From Acetobacter sicerae (GTDB taxonomy: Bacteria > Pseudomonadota > Alphaproteobacteria > Acetobacterales > Acetobacteraceae), in assembly GCF_011516765.1 (NCBI RefSeq), contig NZ_JAAABN010000013.1, forward strand, positions 25,981 through 89,980: a DNA stretch of 64,000 bases, read 5' to 3'. The notes beneath the pieces were generated by a model. The model saw only the letters and a list, made by a program, of their open reading frames with translations, was not told the origin of the DNA and ran no database searches. A program made the translations under genes and the position numbers. Positions 10,303 to 19,969 of this stretch are shown one piece after another. Every line of letters starts with the position of its first letter. The first letter of the stretch is position 1.

Positions 10303-13047
10303 TTACCAGCGTGGCTCAGGTCCTTTGACAATCTCGGACAGATCGTCAGGTCTGACCCACTTGCTGAAGGCCGCCTGCACATCGGCGGCTGTCGCCTTGT
10401 AATAGGCATGCGCGGCAATATCGGGTGTATCGAGAGGCAGACCCAGTTCGATCAGACGCAGATATTCGCCTGCGATCGCTGCAAGACTGGCGCGGCCCAG
10501 CGGAATACCACGCAGAAGCGAGGATTTGGCGACAGTCAGTTCATCATCGGTCACCGGAGCGACCTGCATGGCGTGAATGTCCCGCAGCGCCGCTTTCCGC
10601 GCATCGCCGACCTTGTCCGGATCAGCGCCGTAGGACACCGAATAGGCGCCACGATTGCGGCTCCAGTCAAAGCTGCTGCTGACGGAATAGACATAGCCCG
10701 TTTTCACACGCAGATCGCGATACAGGCGGGATGAGAAACCGCCACCCAGCACTTCATTCCCCAGCGTCAGCAGGAAATGATCCGGATTGGTGGGCGTCAG
10801 TCCGAGGCTTTCCGGCAGAACAACCGTATCCTGCACGTTGCTCTTGTCCGGGACATGGGAACGCGAAGTCCTGCTGTCCGGCCTTGCCGACAGATCGACA
10901 ACGGGCTTCGGACCCGTCGCCTTCCATGACCCGAATGTCTTCTCCACGACGGTCCGCGCCTGTCCCGGCGTCACATCGCCGGTTACGACAATGGTCGTCA
11001 TATCCGGCCGCCAGACAGCGCCGTAATAGGCTTTCACGTCATCGAGCGAGAGACCCATCAATGTTTTCGGAGTGGCTTCACGCAGGCTCGGGTCACCCTT
11101 TGGCGAGACTGCGCCCATGATGGCGCGACTGAAGAGATAGCCGGGTGACTGCAACTGCCCGGCCTGTTCCTGCGCCGCCTGCTGCCTGACGATCTGGAAG
11201 GCCTGATCCGGGAAGGCTGGCTGAAGTTCATTTTCAGCAAGCAGGCTCATGCCCTGTTCGAATCTGTTCGATGGCACACGCAGCGAAAATTCCGCTCCGG
11301 CGCTTTCCCACGCAGGCACATCGTCGAGCGCCTTGCGGAACGCCAGACGGTCATGTTTCTGCGTGCCGTAGCCGAACAGTTCCTCCGTAACGTCGGAGAC
11401 CCCTTCCTTGCCCTGAGGTTCCTGAAGGTCCGAATTATGGCGGATCAGACCAGCAACCTCGATTGTCTGACTGACGTGCGATGGATGCACGATCAGGGTC
11501 AGACCATTCGGGAGCGTCTGCACTACCGGCGCTTTCGCCGGTTCCGGAATATCGAGACGGGCCAGCGCTTTTTCAGCCCAGTCTGGCAGTTTGACCGGTT
11601 TGTCAGGAGCCGAGGCGAACGATTCAGCCCCGCCAAACCCTTTGCCTTCGATCGGCTTGCCGGAATTTTCCGGCGTCAGGATGGCCGTCACGGCACGATC
11701 CGGGTCCAGCAGTTGTGCGGCCAGCCGGTTGACATCTTCCGGCGTGACGGCGCGATAGGCCGCGATCATGTCGTCAGGTGACTGAAGATTTTTGAAGGCC
11801 AGCGCTTCCGACCAGCTTTCGGCAAGCCCGCTTACGGAATTGGCCGAGAAACCGAGCTGGGCGATTTCCTTGGTCTTCGCCGCTTCAACAAGTTCGGCTG
11901 GAACACCGTTTTTCCGGATGTCCGCCAGAATGGTACGAACATCCGTCAGAACCTTGCTGGAATCGCCACCTTTCGGGAACGCGGCAAGAGCCAGTCCGAA
12001 ACCGGCAGATTTCTTCGGCGCAAATTCAAATCCGGCGAAAAGCGCCTTACCCGCAGGCACAAGCTGGTAGAGCGCACCACGCTGACTGGCCAGAACATCG
12101 GAAAGAATATCAGCAGCAGCGAAGTCTTTCGCATTCTGACCCGGCATCGGGAAAGCGATTGTCGCAAAACCTACTGGATAATCCGTGGGGAAGGTCAGTG
12201 TCTGCGCGGGCGCCGGTGCGGGCTTTACTGGCGTGCGCTCGGGCAATGTCTTGCTGGGGATGGTACCGAAAATATCCCGGATCCTGGCGATCGTCGCTTC
12301 CGGATCAACATCACCCGCAATCACGAGGATGGCGTTGTTCGGCGCATACCACTGTTCGTAAAACTTCCTGAGCAGCGCTGCATCCGTCTTGTTGAAGGAC
12401 GGACGCGTTCCCAGCGCGTCATGTTCGTATGGCGTTCCCTTGAACAGGATCGACTGCAACTGCGAGATATACCGATAAGCCGGGCTGGAGAGATCGCGGG
12501 ATACTTCCTGCTCGATCGCGCCACGCTCCTTGTCCCAGTCAGCCTCGGACAGGGTCAGACCCTTCATGCGCAGGGCTTCAATCCGCAGCAGTACGTCCAG
12601 ATCCTCGGCGGGCGCCGTGTAGTAATATTGTGTGACGTCTTCCGTCGTGTCGGCGTTATAACTACCGCCAATACGCGCACCGAGAGCAGCGAGCTGATCC
12701 TTGTCCAGCCCATTGCTGCCACGGAACATCATGTGTTCCAGCGCATGCGCTGTACCCGGGAAACCGGCTGGCGCTTCGGACGAACCCACCAGATAATTCA
12801 GCTCAGTCGTCACGACCGGCGCGAGCCTGTCCTGCACGACGACGACACGCAGTCCGTTCGGCAGAGTGGCTCTGGTGACTGACGGCGCCTGCCTGATGGG
12901 GGCTTCCGGCGCACGGGCGAGCGCCTGAGGGAACAGCGCAACCCCGCTCACCATACCGGCTTCCGTCATACAGCCGCCGAGTGTGGTTCCGGCGAGCAGC
13001 GCAGCGCAGAAGAATGGACGAAATGAGCCGAAGGTCTTGAAAAACAT
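10303..13047 (-). CDS. M16-family zinc peptidase, predicted lipoprotein
   Basis: This is a pitrilysin-like metallopeptidase. It has the inverted zinc motif HALEH (about 101-105) with the downstream glutamate region RGAIEQEVSRD. The C-terminal half is a second M16-like domain lacking the motif, giving the usual two-homologous-halves design of about 915 residues. With the ATG at 13047 the N-terminus is MFFKTFGSFRPFF plus a hydrophobic stretch ending in the lipobox LGGC (Cys26), predicting anchoring to a membrane facing the periplasm. An in-frame ATG at 13071 is possible; neither has a good SD. Role: degradation of exported peptides or proteins, inferred from the family. Confidence 0.9.
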   Translation of the reverse strand: MFFKTFGSFRPFFCAALLAGTTLGGCMTEAGMVSGVALFPQALARAPEAPIRQAPSVTRATLPNGLRVVVVQDRLAPVVTTELNYLVGSSEAPAGFPGTAHALEHMMFRGSNGLDKDQLAALGARIGGSYNADTTEDVTQYYYTAPAEDLDVLLRIEALRMKGLTLSEADWDKERGAIEQEVSRDLSSPAYRYISQLQSILFKGTPYEHDALGTRPSFNKTDAALLRKFYEQWYAPNNAILVIAGDVDPEATIARIRDIFGTIPSKTLPERTPVKPAPAPAQTLTFPTDYPVGFATIAFPMPGQNAKDFAAADILSDVLASQRGALYQLVPAGKALFAGFEFAPKKSAGFGLALAAFPKGGDSSKVLTDVRTILADIRKNGVPAELVEAAKTKEIAQLGFSANSVSGLAESWSEALAFKNLQSPDDMIAAYRAVTPEDVNRLAAQLLDPDRAVTAILTPENSGKPIEGKGFGGAESFASAPDKPVKLPDWAEKALARLDIPEPAKAPVVQTLPNGLTLIVHPSHVSQTIEVAGLIRHNSDLQEPQGKEGVSDVTEELFGYGTQKHDRLAFRKALDDVPAWESAGAEFSLRVPSNRFEQGMSLLAENELQPAFPDQAFQIVRQQAAQEQAGQLQSPGYLFSRAIMGAVSPKGDPSLREATPKTLMGLSLDDVKAYYGAVWRPDMTTIVVTGDVTPGQARTVVEKTFGSWKATGPKPVVDLSARPDSRTSRSHVPDKSNVQDTVVLPESLGLTPTNPDHFLLTLGNEVLGGGFSSRLYRDLRVKTGYVYSVSSSFDWSRNRGAYSVSYGADPDKVGDARKAALRDIHAMQVAPVTDDELTVAKSSLLRGIPLGRASLAAIAGEYLRLIELGLPLDTPDIAAHAYYKATAADVQAAFSKWVRPDDLSEIVKGPEPRW

Positions 13048-13177
13048 CGTGCAGTTGCAATCCCATAGCATCTAACTGCGCGGGATCATGCAGGCTGCGG
13101 ACTGATCTGTCACCTCTTGGAGTCTTCTAAAATCCGGTCATGAAATATTCTTCATGAAGAGAAAAAAGCAGCCCCCG

Positions 13178-14017
13178 TCAGCAGCCGGACCTTCTTTTGA
13201 AGCGTTCATGCTTTTTCACGCCCCTTTTTCCGATCCAGGTAAAGAGAGGCAGCACGAAACGTAAAAGTTCCGGCCAGCACATGCAGATCCGTCCGAATAT
13301 TCCGTCAATCGCGGGCCGGAAATATTCCCCTCCATGAGAGCGGCTGATTGCTCTGATGACCGTCGCCGCTACGCTTTCGGGCGTTGCAGGCGGATTGACG
13401 AAGTTCAGGACCGAGCCGCCGCTTTGCATCTCCTGCTCAAGCATCGGCGTGTCCACAGCACCGGGAAAGACCGACGACACAGAAATTTTCCGTGGCTTGA
13501 CCTCGATCGTCAGCGCCAGCGCAAAACTGCGCAGGGCCGCTTTCGCCGCAGCATAAACAGAACTCTCGGGGAGCGGATAAACTGCCGCCAACGAGTTGAC
13601 GAACGCGATATGCCCTCCCCGTTTCATGACTGGCAGCAGAAGAGAAGTCAGAAAAACAGGCGCCGTGAGATTGACGGCGAGCTGTCTCTGAAGGGCATCC
13701 GCCTTCAGACCTTCAATGGCTCCCGGCTCAATGATTCCAGCACAGTGAACCAGAGCCGCAATGGGCACGTTTGCCTTCACGATTTCCGAACCGGCGCGCT
13801 CAATGTCGGCCGTATCAGCCAGATCGCAGACAATGTGGGACAGATGTGGATCAGACAGCGGCGGCGCACGACGACTGAGCGCCACGACTTCATAACCAAG
13901 CCCGAGCAGGTCACGAACGACAAGATGCCCGATTCCCCCTGATCCTCCGGTCACAACCGCACGGGGCAGTTGCGCCCCGGAGCGCGGTGTTTCGCAGAAA
14001 TCAGTCGCCTTGGTCAT
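13178..14017 (-). CDS. Short-chain dehydrogenase/reductase (SDR)
   Basis: A classical NAD(P)-dependent SDR. Motifs in order are the cofactor loop TGGSGGIGHLV (about 23-33), the HCAG stretch (NNAG equivalent), and the catalytic Ser (FVNSLAAVY) with Tyr-x3-Lys in YAAAKAALRSF. The start at 14017 has AGGGAC upstream; the longer frame from 14062 lacks support. Length is about 279 residues. The C-terminal 40 residues contain a hydrophobic segment (LLRFVLPLFTWIGKR), suggesting membrane association. It sits 46 bp downstream of the MscS-like gene on the same strand, perhaps co-transcribed. Substrate unknown. Confidence 0.87.
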   Translation of the reverse strand: MTKATDFCETPRSGAQLPRAVVTGGSGGIGHLVVRDLLGLGYEVVALSRRAPPLSDPHLSHIVCDLADTADIERAGSEIVKANVPIAALVHCAGIIEPGAIEGLKADALQRQLAVNLTAPVFLTSLLLPVMKRGGHIAFVNSLAAVYPLPESSVYAAAKAALRSFALALTIEVKPRKISVSSVFPGAVDTPMLEQEMQSGGSVLNFVNPPATPESVAATVIRAISRSHGGEYFRPAIDGIFGRICMCWPELLRFVLPLFTWIGKRGVKKHERFKRRSGC

Positions 14018-14063
14018 AATCCGTCCCTGAAAAACCGGGCTGTATGTCCGGTCGGAGCACACC

Positions 14064-16484
14064 TTAGCCGCTGCTTTCCTGACTGGCGACTATTCCATTT
14101 TTCTCAAGCGCATCCCACACCGCAAGACGGGCCTTGTTTGCAATACCATCGACACTCCGGGGGGAGGAAGTCGTGCCGGAAATCTTCACGACCACCTTGT
14201 CAAACTGGATGTCCGCAATCGTGACGGAAGGAGCCGGACTCGTCAGCAGCCCATCCACCTTTTCCAGCACTGCGGCCATCATGGGAATGATCTTCGAAAG
14301 ATCCGTGCCTACAGGAAGACCGACGGTGAACGACATGGCTCCGGTGGGACGACCGAACGTGGCGTTTCTGACCGCGGAGGTGATGAACTGCGAGTTCGGC
14401 ACGATCAGGGTCGAGCCGTCAGACAGTCCGATGTCCGTCGAACGCACGCTGATCCGACGAATATCGCCGGTCTTGCCTCCGATCTCCACCAGATCACCAA
14501 TGGTCACAGGACGCTCGGCCAGAAGAATGATGCCGGACACGAAATTCTGCACAATCGACTGAAGACCAAAACCGATACCGACCGACAGGGCGCTGACGAC
14601 CCATGTCATGCTGCTGACCGTCACGCCGATGGACGACATGACAATCAGAATGATCCCGATCCATGAAGCATAGGTGAAAATTGTCAGGATCGACGTCTGT
14701 CCGCCTTTATCCAGCGCAGTGGTGGGAAAAAGGCGTTTCGTCAGCCAGCGTCTTACAATTTTGATGAAATAGTGTCCGGCAATCGGAATCACGAGGCATT
14801 TCAGCAAAACATCGAACGAGAGCGTGACACCACCGATGCTCTGCCCAAGCACGACCTTGCCGATATTCCCGAAAATCACGTTGAAATCGAAATCGCCGCC
14901 GGACTGCGCCACGGCAACGGCGACGAAAAGCAGAAAGACGCTGAACAGGCCGGACATGACGGTCATCATCTGATCAATGATCCGATCCGGCAGGCCCATT
15001 GAAACGAAATAGCGACCGATCCGGCCGGTGCTCAGCAGTTCTGTCTTGGAGAAATCGTTGACCAGCAAATAGACCAGCGCGAGGCCAAAAAGCGTGATGA
15101 CCATGGAGCAGACCCATGACAGGATCGTATAGCCCAACGGAATATAGCCGATCAGCATGGCGATGATGCTGAAAACAGAGACAAGGGCCAGCAGCACCCG
15201 CGTCACCCGCCCCAGCATGCCCTGACGCACAACACCACCTTCCGCGATCGGAGCGGGATGGCGTTCGATCTGGAGCGGGATCGACAGCAGCAGCGGGGCG
15301 GCGAGGAGGATGAAGCCGGCGTCCAGCAACTGCACCGTCGTCTGGCCCAGCCCAGCTTCCATATCAAAATACCGTAGCGCGCCCCGGAAGAAGATCAGCA
15401 GCGCGAACCACACCACATGCCAGCGGAGCGCTTTCGCCGCATTGTCGCTGATCGGGAGCACCCGCCAGTCCGGGTTGGTGGGAGAAAGCGTGGCGAACCC
15501 AGCCCCCAGAATGAAGCCAACCAGCGGAATCTGCGTGCTGATCATGCTCGCCATACTGGAGAGGGCGCTTCCATCCGGCATGTCCCCGTCTGTCGCGCCC
15601 AGCCACAGAACAGCAGCGGACAGCGTGGCGCAAATGAGGCAGAGCGGCGCGAAAATGGCGGCAGCCGTGACGCGACGCAACCTTCCGTCAGGCAACATTC
15701 TGGCGGCGGCCCGTCTGACCTGACGCAAAAGAAAAAACGGCGCCGTGATCAGACTGCCAATGGCGACTAAAGCCCCAAGCAGAGCGGCGATCCTCCAACC
15801 GCGCAAATCCTGAAAAACCGTTCTGAGGGTTTCCGAGTAGAGAGTCATGACGCTCTGTTCGGTCGCCGGAAATTCGTTCGACACATGTCCCCAGAATGTC
15901 GGTGTGACAGGAGATGCGAAGCTCTGGAACAGCAGGGCCTGCTGCACCGCATCCGTCCGCTGGCTGAGGATTTCCGCAAGGGCATGCGCCTCCAGCGCAT
16001 AAAGGCGCGCGCGCATAAGGCGGCTATGCAGATCATTCTGAGCCTGCAGGATCAGCTGACGTTGCCGGGTGATTGAAGCCGGTTCCGCCGGTGCGTCTTT
16101 CGCGGGAGCCGTCCCGAGAACATCCAGAAGATTTTTGTAGGTTTTCTCGTATGGTTCGAGTTTGGTCACCATGCCCTGCGCAGCAACCTCGTCCGCCGCC
16201 GCCTGCTGCGCCAGTTCGTTCACGGTGATCCTGTGAACACCGGTCGCTTTCTTCACATCGATTCGGGCCTGATAAACATTCCGAATGGATGTTTCCAGAC
16301 CGTTCAGGGCGTTGTCAGAGACAACGGTCGCAGGCACGGCAATGAGGGAGTCCTGATCCGGAGCGTTATCCGCAAATGCCGGAGACATCATGAACAGCGC
16401 CATCAGCCACAGGATGAGACTCAGAAACAGACCATTTTTCAACCGAAAGAGTTCACCATCCCGCTGCGTACGTATCCCAAACAT
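14064..16484 (-). CDS. Large mechanosensitive channel of the MscS family (DUF3772-type)
   Basis: The product is about 806 residues. It has a signal peptide (to about residue 40, FMMSPAFADN), a periplasmic helical domain of about 180 residues resembling DUF3772, some ten or more membrane helices, and a C-terminal MscS core. The pore-lining TM3 is rich in Gly/Ala (VSALSVGIGFGLQSIVQNFVSG), followed by the beta domain (GDLVEIGGKTGDIRRISVRST) and NSQFITSAVRN. Such proteins open on hypo-osmotic shock. The start at 16484 has AGGG upstream; 16532 is an alternative. Divergent from the OPT transporter. Confidence 0.9.
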   Translation of the reverse strand: MFGIRTQRDGELFRLKNGLFLSLILWLMALFMMSPAFADNAPDQDSLIAVPATVVSDNALNGLETSIRNVYQARIDVKKATGVHRITVNELAQQAAADEVAAQGMVTKLEPYEKTYKNLLDVLGTAPAKDAPAEPASITRQRQLILQAQNDLHSRLMRARLYALEAHALAEILSQRTDAVQQALLFQSFASPVTPTFWGHVSNEFPATEQSVMTLYSETLRTVFQDLRGWRIAALLGALVAIGSLITAPFFLLRQVRRAAARMLPDGRLRRVTAAAIFAPLCLICATLSAAVLWLGATDGDMPDGSALSSMASMISTQIPLVGFILGAGFATLSPTNPDWRVLPISDNAAKALRWHVVWFALLIFFRGALRYFDMEAGLGQTTVQLLDAGFILLAAPLLLSIPLQIERHPAPIAEGGVVRQGMLGRVTRVLLALVSVFSIIAMLIGYIPLGYTILSWVCSMVITLFGLALVYLLVNDFSKTELLSTGRIGRYFVSMGLPDRIIDQMMTVMSGLFSVFLLFVAVAVAQSGGDFDFNVIFGNIGKVVLGQSIGGVTLSFDVLLKCLVIPIAGHYFIKIVRRWLTKRLFPTTALDKGGQTSILTIFTYASWIGIILIVMSSIGVTVSSMTWVVSALSVGIGFGLQSIVQNFVSGIILLAERPVTIGDLVEIGGKTGDIRRISVRSTDIGLSDGSTLIVPNSQFITSAVRNATFGRPTGAMSFTVGLPVGTDLSKIIPMMAAVLEKVDGLLTSPAPSVTIADIQFDKVVVKISGTTSSPRSVDGIANKARLAVWDALEKNGIVASQESSG

Positions 16485-16716
16485 CAATAACCCTGCCTGC
16501 CCGTTCCCACTCGCACCGATGTCGCAGACCATGGGTCACACACATCAGATGATCTCATTGATAACTCACAGAAAGCATTTTCGTTCGCTTCGAGCCATCG
16601 GTCATTCCCACAGGTTCGTCTTTTCGCCATGATGAGACAGTCTCACGATGACCGTTGCGACGTGCGCACAAGCGCCTTTGGGCGCTGATTTTCCTTCTGT
16701 CTGGCTGGGAGGCCCG

Positions 16717-18660
16717 ATGCCGCATTCCGATACGTCGCGCGAACTGACTGTGCGTGGCCTTGTTCTGGGCGCTCTGATCACCGTCGTCTTCACTGCCTCC
16801 AACACCTATCTGGGCCTGAAAATCGGGCTGACCTTCGCCTCCTCAATCCCGGCCGCCGTGATTTCCATGGCCGTCCTGAGGTTGCTGGGAGGCGGGAGCA
16901 TCCTTGAGAACAACATGGTCCAGAGTCAGGCCTCCGCCGCCGGGACCATCTCGACCGTCTTCGCCGTGTTCCCTGCCCTGATCCTGATCGGGCACTGGAA
17001 CCATTTTCCTTTTCTGGAAACGGCGGGTCTGACGGCTGTCGGCGGAATGGCCGGCGTTCTGTTCACCATTCCGCTGCGTCGGGCTCTCGTGAACGACAGT
17101 CCTCTCCCCTACCCTGAGGGTGTCGCTGCCGCTGAAATCCTGCGCGCCGGCCATGAAAGCGCTTCCGGTGAGACGTCACATCGCGGTCTGACCGCCCTGA
17201 TCAGTGGCGCTGCCGTATCCGGCGCAGTTTCCTTTGCATCGGGAGGACTGCGTCTCCTCGCCGACAGCGCGACCACCACCTTCGCTCTGGGATCTGGTGT
17301 TTTCCGCCTGTCCACCGGCTTTTCCCTCGCACTTCTGGGCGCGGGTTATCTTGTCGGCGCGGCGGGAGGGCTGGCGATGCTGTTCGGCTACGTGCTGTCG
17401 TGGATCGTGGCCGTTCCCTGGCTGACCTCCATCACGCCCAACACGGACCATCTTGACGCCGCATCCTTCGCAACATCGGTCTGGGTGCACAAGGTCAGAT
17501 TCATCGGTGCCGGAGCCATCGCCACAGCCTCCCTCTGGACGCTTGGAGAACTCGCTCTTCCGGTATTCCGAGGCATCACAGGCGCTCTCGGGAACGCTGC
17601 GATCAGCGAAGATGGCGGGAAAGATCTGTCTCCCCGCACAATCATGGTGACAGGCACGCTGCTATCAGTCGCCCTGTTTCTGCTGCTCAGCCTCTTTCTC
17701 TATCCCTTCACCTCGCATTTTGTCGTGCCTGCGTTGTTCGGCACGGCCTTTCTCGGCGTGTTCGGTTTTCTGACGGCCGCGACCTGCGGCTATATGGCGG
17801 GACTGGTCGGATCATCGTCCTCTCCCATCTCCGGCATTGTGCTGCTGGCGACCGTGCTGGTCTGCTCGCTCCTCATGCTGATGGAACATCTCGCACTGCT
17901 TCCGTCGGTCTTTGCCGCCGACAATCACCATCTGGCCATCGCCTTTGCGATGGTCATCCTGTCAGCAATTGTGGCGGCGGCTTCCATCTCCAATGACAAT
18001 TTGCAGGATCTGAAAACGGGGCAACTGGTCGGCGCATCCCCGTGGCGACAGGAAGGCGTCCTCCTGCTGGGATGCGCCGTTGGCGCGCTTGTCGTGCCTC
18101 CCGTGCTGAACCTGCTTTATCAGGCCTATGGCTTTACCGGAGCCATGCCACGGGCGGAAATGGATCCGACGCATGTTCTCGCGGCTCCTCAGCCCGCCAT
18201 CGTCACCATGATCGCTTCTGGAATTTTCAGGCAGAATCTCGACTGGAGCATGCTCTCGATCGGAGCCGCCATCGGCATGGCGCTGGTGGCGCTGGACCGG
18301 ATACTGCGTTTCCGCAGGCTGGCCCTGCCGCCGCTGGCCGTCGGGATCGGCATCTATCTGCCTCCCTCCGTCTCGACAACGCTCGCTGTCGGGGCCTGTC
18401 TCGGGTGGGTTGTGAAAAAGGCCGCTTCCCGTCGGACAGAACAGTCAGACGAAGGCACCATGATCGCCTCCGGACTGATTGTGGGAGAAAGCCTGACGGG
18501 CGTTGCTCTTGCCGCCGTGTCCGGTCTGAGCGGGAATGATGGAGTCCTGGCGATCGGCGGAGGCCTGTCTGCTCCCTGGAATGGGATTGCCGGTCTGCTG
18601 GTTTTTAGCGTTGTCTGTCTGTGGTTTGCCCGCCGCATTCTGAAATCTGCGACTTTGTGA
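16717..18660 (+). CDS. OPT-family oligopeptide transporter
   Basis: This polytopic membrane protein of about 647 residues has the OPT hallmark near the N-terminus (ELTVRGLVLGALITVVFTASN) and many further helices, including the SSSSPISGIVLLATVLV segment typical of prokaryotic OPT proteins. Members import oligopeptides or metal chelates by proton symport; the substrate here is not determined. The ATG at 16717 follows GGGAGG and begins MPHSDTSRELT, matching the family start; an upstream ATG at 16648 has no SD. It is a single-gene unit, convergent with the TadE-like pair. Confidence 0.88.
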   Translation: MPHSDTSRELTVRGLVLGALITVVFTASNTYLGLKIGLTFASSIPAAVISMAVLRLLGGGSILENNMVQSQASAAGTISTVFAVFPALILIGHWNHFPFLETAGLTAVGGMAGVLFTIPLRRALVNDSPLPYPEGVAAAEILRAGHESASGETSHRGLTALISGAAVSGAVSFASGGLRLLADSATTTFALGSGVFRLSTGFSLALLGAGYLVGAAGGLAMLFGYVLSWIVAVPWLTSITPNTDHLDAASFATSVWVHKVRFIGAGAIATASLWTLGELALPVFRGITGALGNAAISEDGGKDLSPRTIMVTGTLLSVALFLLLSLFLYPFTSHFVVPALFGTAFLGVFGFLTAATCGYMAGLVGSSSSPISGIVLLATVLVCSLLMLMEHLALLPSVFAADNHHLAIAFAMVILSAIVAAASISNDNLQDLKTGQLVGASPWRQEGVLLLGCAVGALVVPPVLNLLYQAYGFTGAMPRAEMDPTHVLAAPQPAIVTMIASGIFRQNLDWSMLSIGAAIGMALVALDRILRFRRLALPPLAVGIGIYLPPSVSTTLAVGACLGWVVKKAASRRTEQSDEGTMIASGLIVGESLTGVALAAVSGLSGNDGVLAIGGGLSAPWNGIAGLLVFSVVCLWFARRILKSATL

Positions 18661-18682
18661 GAACGCCTTTCTCCTGAAACCA

Positions 18683-19234
18683 TCAATCTGACGACGACGA
18701 TTCCAAGGGAATTGACGTGGAGCGCCGGGGCACCATGAAAAGACTTTGGTAGAAAGTAATGCCCGGCACGATGTTGTTTGCGACACGGGGGGTATAATTG
18801 TACGAGACCTCCCCCAGAATCAGATATGTACCGCTGGAAGTTGCCGTGGTGGAACCACTCGGAATCGAAACACTCGAGCCTACGGCACGCGGATCTGTGT
18901 TGAGGGCCTGACTCCAGACCACCGTCCCGCTGCCTCCGCCTGACGCCACCATGATTTCCGAGACCGTCATTTTGGCGGAGGCAGAGGGATATGGCTCCAG
19001 CACCAGCGTGGATGCCTGCAGCACCAGAGCCAGATCCGTCTCCGCCACAGTGGTATACTGCGTCGTCACGTCGGCAAGGGAGTGAGATGCGGCCGTCACT
19101 TTACGCGACACCACGACCGCTTCCTCCAGAGCGGTGCCACCAATCAGCATGATCAGCAGAATGGGCGCCATGAGAGCGAACTCAACGGCTGCGACGCCCT
19201 CCCGCGCCCGAAGGAATAGAGCCCGGAACCTCAC
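18683..19234 (-). CDS. TadE-like pseudopilin-family membrane protein
   Basis: The 183-residue protein has the TadE/TadG N-terminal signature: a short basic start, then GVAAVEFALMAPILLIMLIGG, a single membrane helix preceded by the Glu of VEFA, followed by an exported domain. GTG at 19234 overlaps the stop of the upstream gene (GTGA), so the pair is coupled. TadE/TadG proteins are minor pseudopilins of Flp (tight adherence) pili, but no tadA, B or C or flp gene is in the window. The C-terminal half is Ser/Thr-rich and poorly conserved. Confidence 0.8.
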   Translation of the reverse strand: MRFRALFLRAREGVAAVEFALMAPILLIMLIGGTALEEAVVVSRKVTAASHSLADVTTQYTTVAETDLALVLQASTLVLEPYPSASAKMTVSEIMVASGGGSGTVVWSQALNTDPRAVGSSVSIPSGSTTATSSGTYLILGEVSYNYTPRVANNIVPGITFYQSLFMVPRRSTSIPLESSSSD

Positions 19235-19815
19235 GAAGAAGGCTCCACCTTGATCACGGACGTCGAAATGATCAGCCGCGATCCGTTGTTGAGCGTTGCC
19301 GCAGCAAATCCATCGAAATTTTTCAGGACAGGCAGCATGTACATCAGTTCAAACACGACAACGCTGCCGGCGGTGCCCGGATCATAACTCATGGAGTTCG
19401 TCACCGCCCCGGAGGAATCAAACGACAGCTGCGGCGCTGTCGTGCTGGCGTCTGCAAAACTGCTGACGGAACGCACGTTCACCAGAAGATTGGAACAGCT
19501 CATGTATGCTGGCAGAATCGCACAGGCCTGATTTTTGAATTCGCCCGCATTCCCCGATGCTGGAGCCTGTCCCGTCAGAAGCTCTCGTGACATCTCATCG
19601 GAAACGGCGTCGAGTGCGCTTTGCGTAAAATAGACGACGCTCATGACCAGCGCGGACAGCATCAGTGCGAAAAGAGGCACGCAGATGAGAGCAAACTCAA
19701 CTGCCACAACCCCTTTCTGATCGGATATCCCTCTTTTCATCTGACCAGACAGCAGCAGGTGGCGAGCCTCTCTGTGATCTGATTTGCGAGAGGGAGATTC
19801 TGTCTGGCTGTTCAT
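19231..19815 (-). CDS. TadE/TadG-like membrane protein
   Basis: This has the same design as its neighbour: a basic N-terminus, then GVVAVEFALICVPLFALMLSAL as the membrane helix, and an exported domain of about 130 residues with cysteines (CAILPAYMSC). The ATG at 19815 (MNSQTESPS) has GGAA upstream; ATG 19740 (MKRGISDQKG) would give a more typical short N-terminus. The long frame to 20046 overlaps copA and is not used. First gene of the coupled pair, divergent from copA. Presumed prepilin-like, exported or membrane bound. Confidence 0.75.
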   Translation of the reverse strand: MNSQTESPSRKSDHREARHLLLSGQMKRGISDQKGVVAVEFALICVPLFALMLSALVMSVVYFTQSALDAVSDEMSRELLTGQAPASGNAGEFKNQACAILPAYMSCSNLLVNVRSVSSFADASTTAPQLSFDSSGAVTNSMSYDPGTAGSVVVFELMYMLPVLKNFDGFAAATLNNGSRLIISTSVIKVEPSS

Positions 19816-19969
19816 GCAGCATTCCAGACAATGACCCTGTGAAAGCGCACGGGATAAGACTACCGTTTTATTGAAAGCAGAGCGTTTATAAGCCCCATAT
19901 CCCTTAACAATGGGTTTACGACCGCCAGACAGTCTGCATTCCGAAAGGAATGAGTCTGAGGACACACAT

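Noticed and set aside
16648..16716. N-terminal extension of the OPT transporter from ATG 16648
   Set aside because: ATG 16717 has GGGAGG and the family N-terminus; the extension adds an atypical segment.
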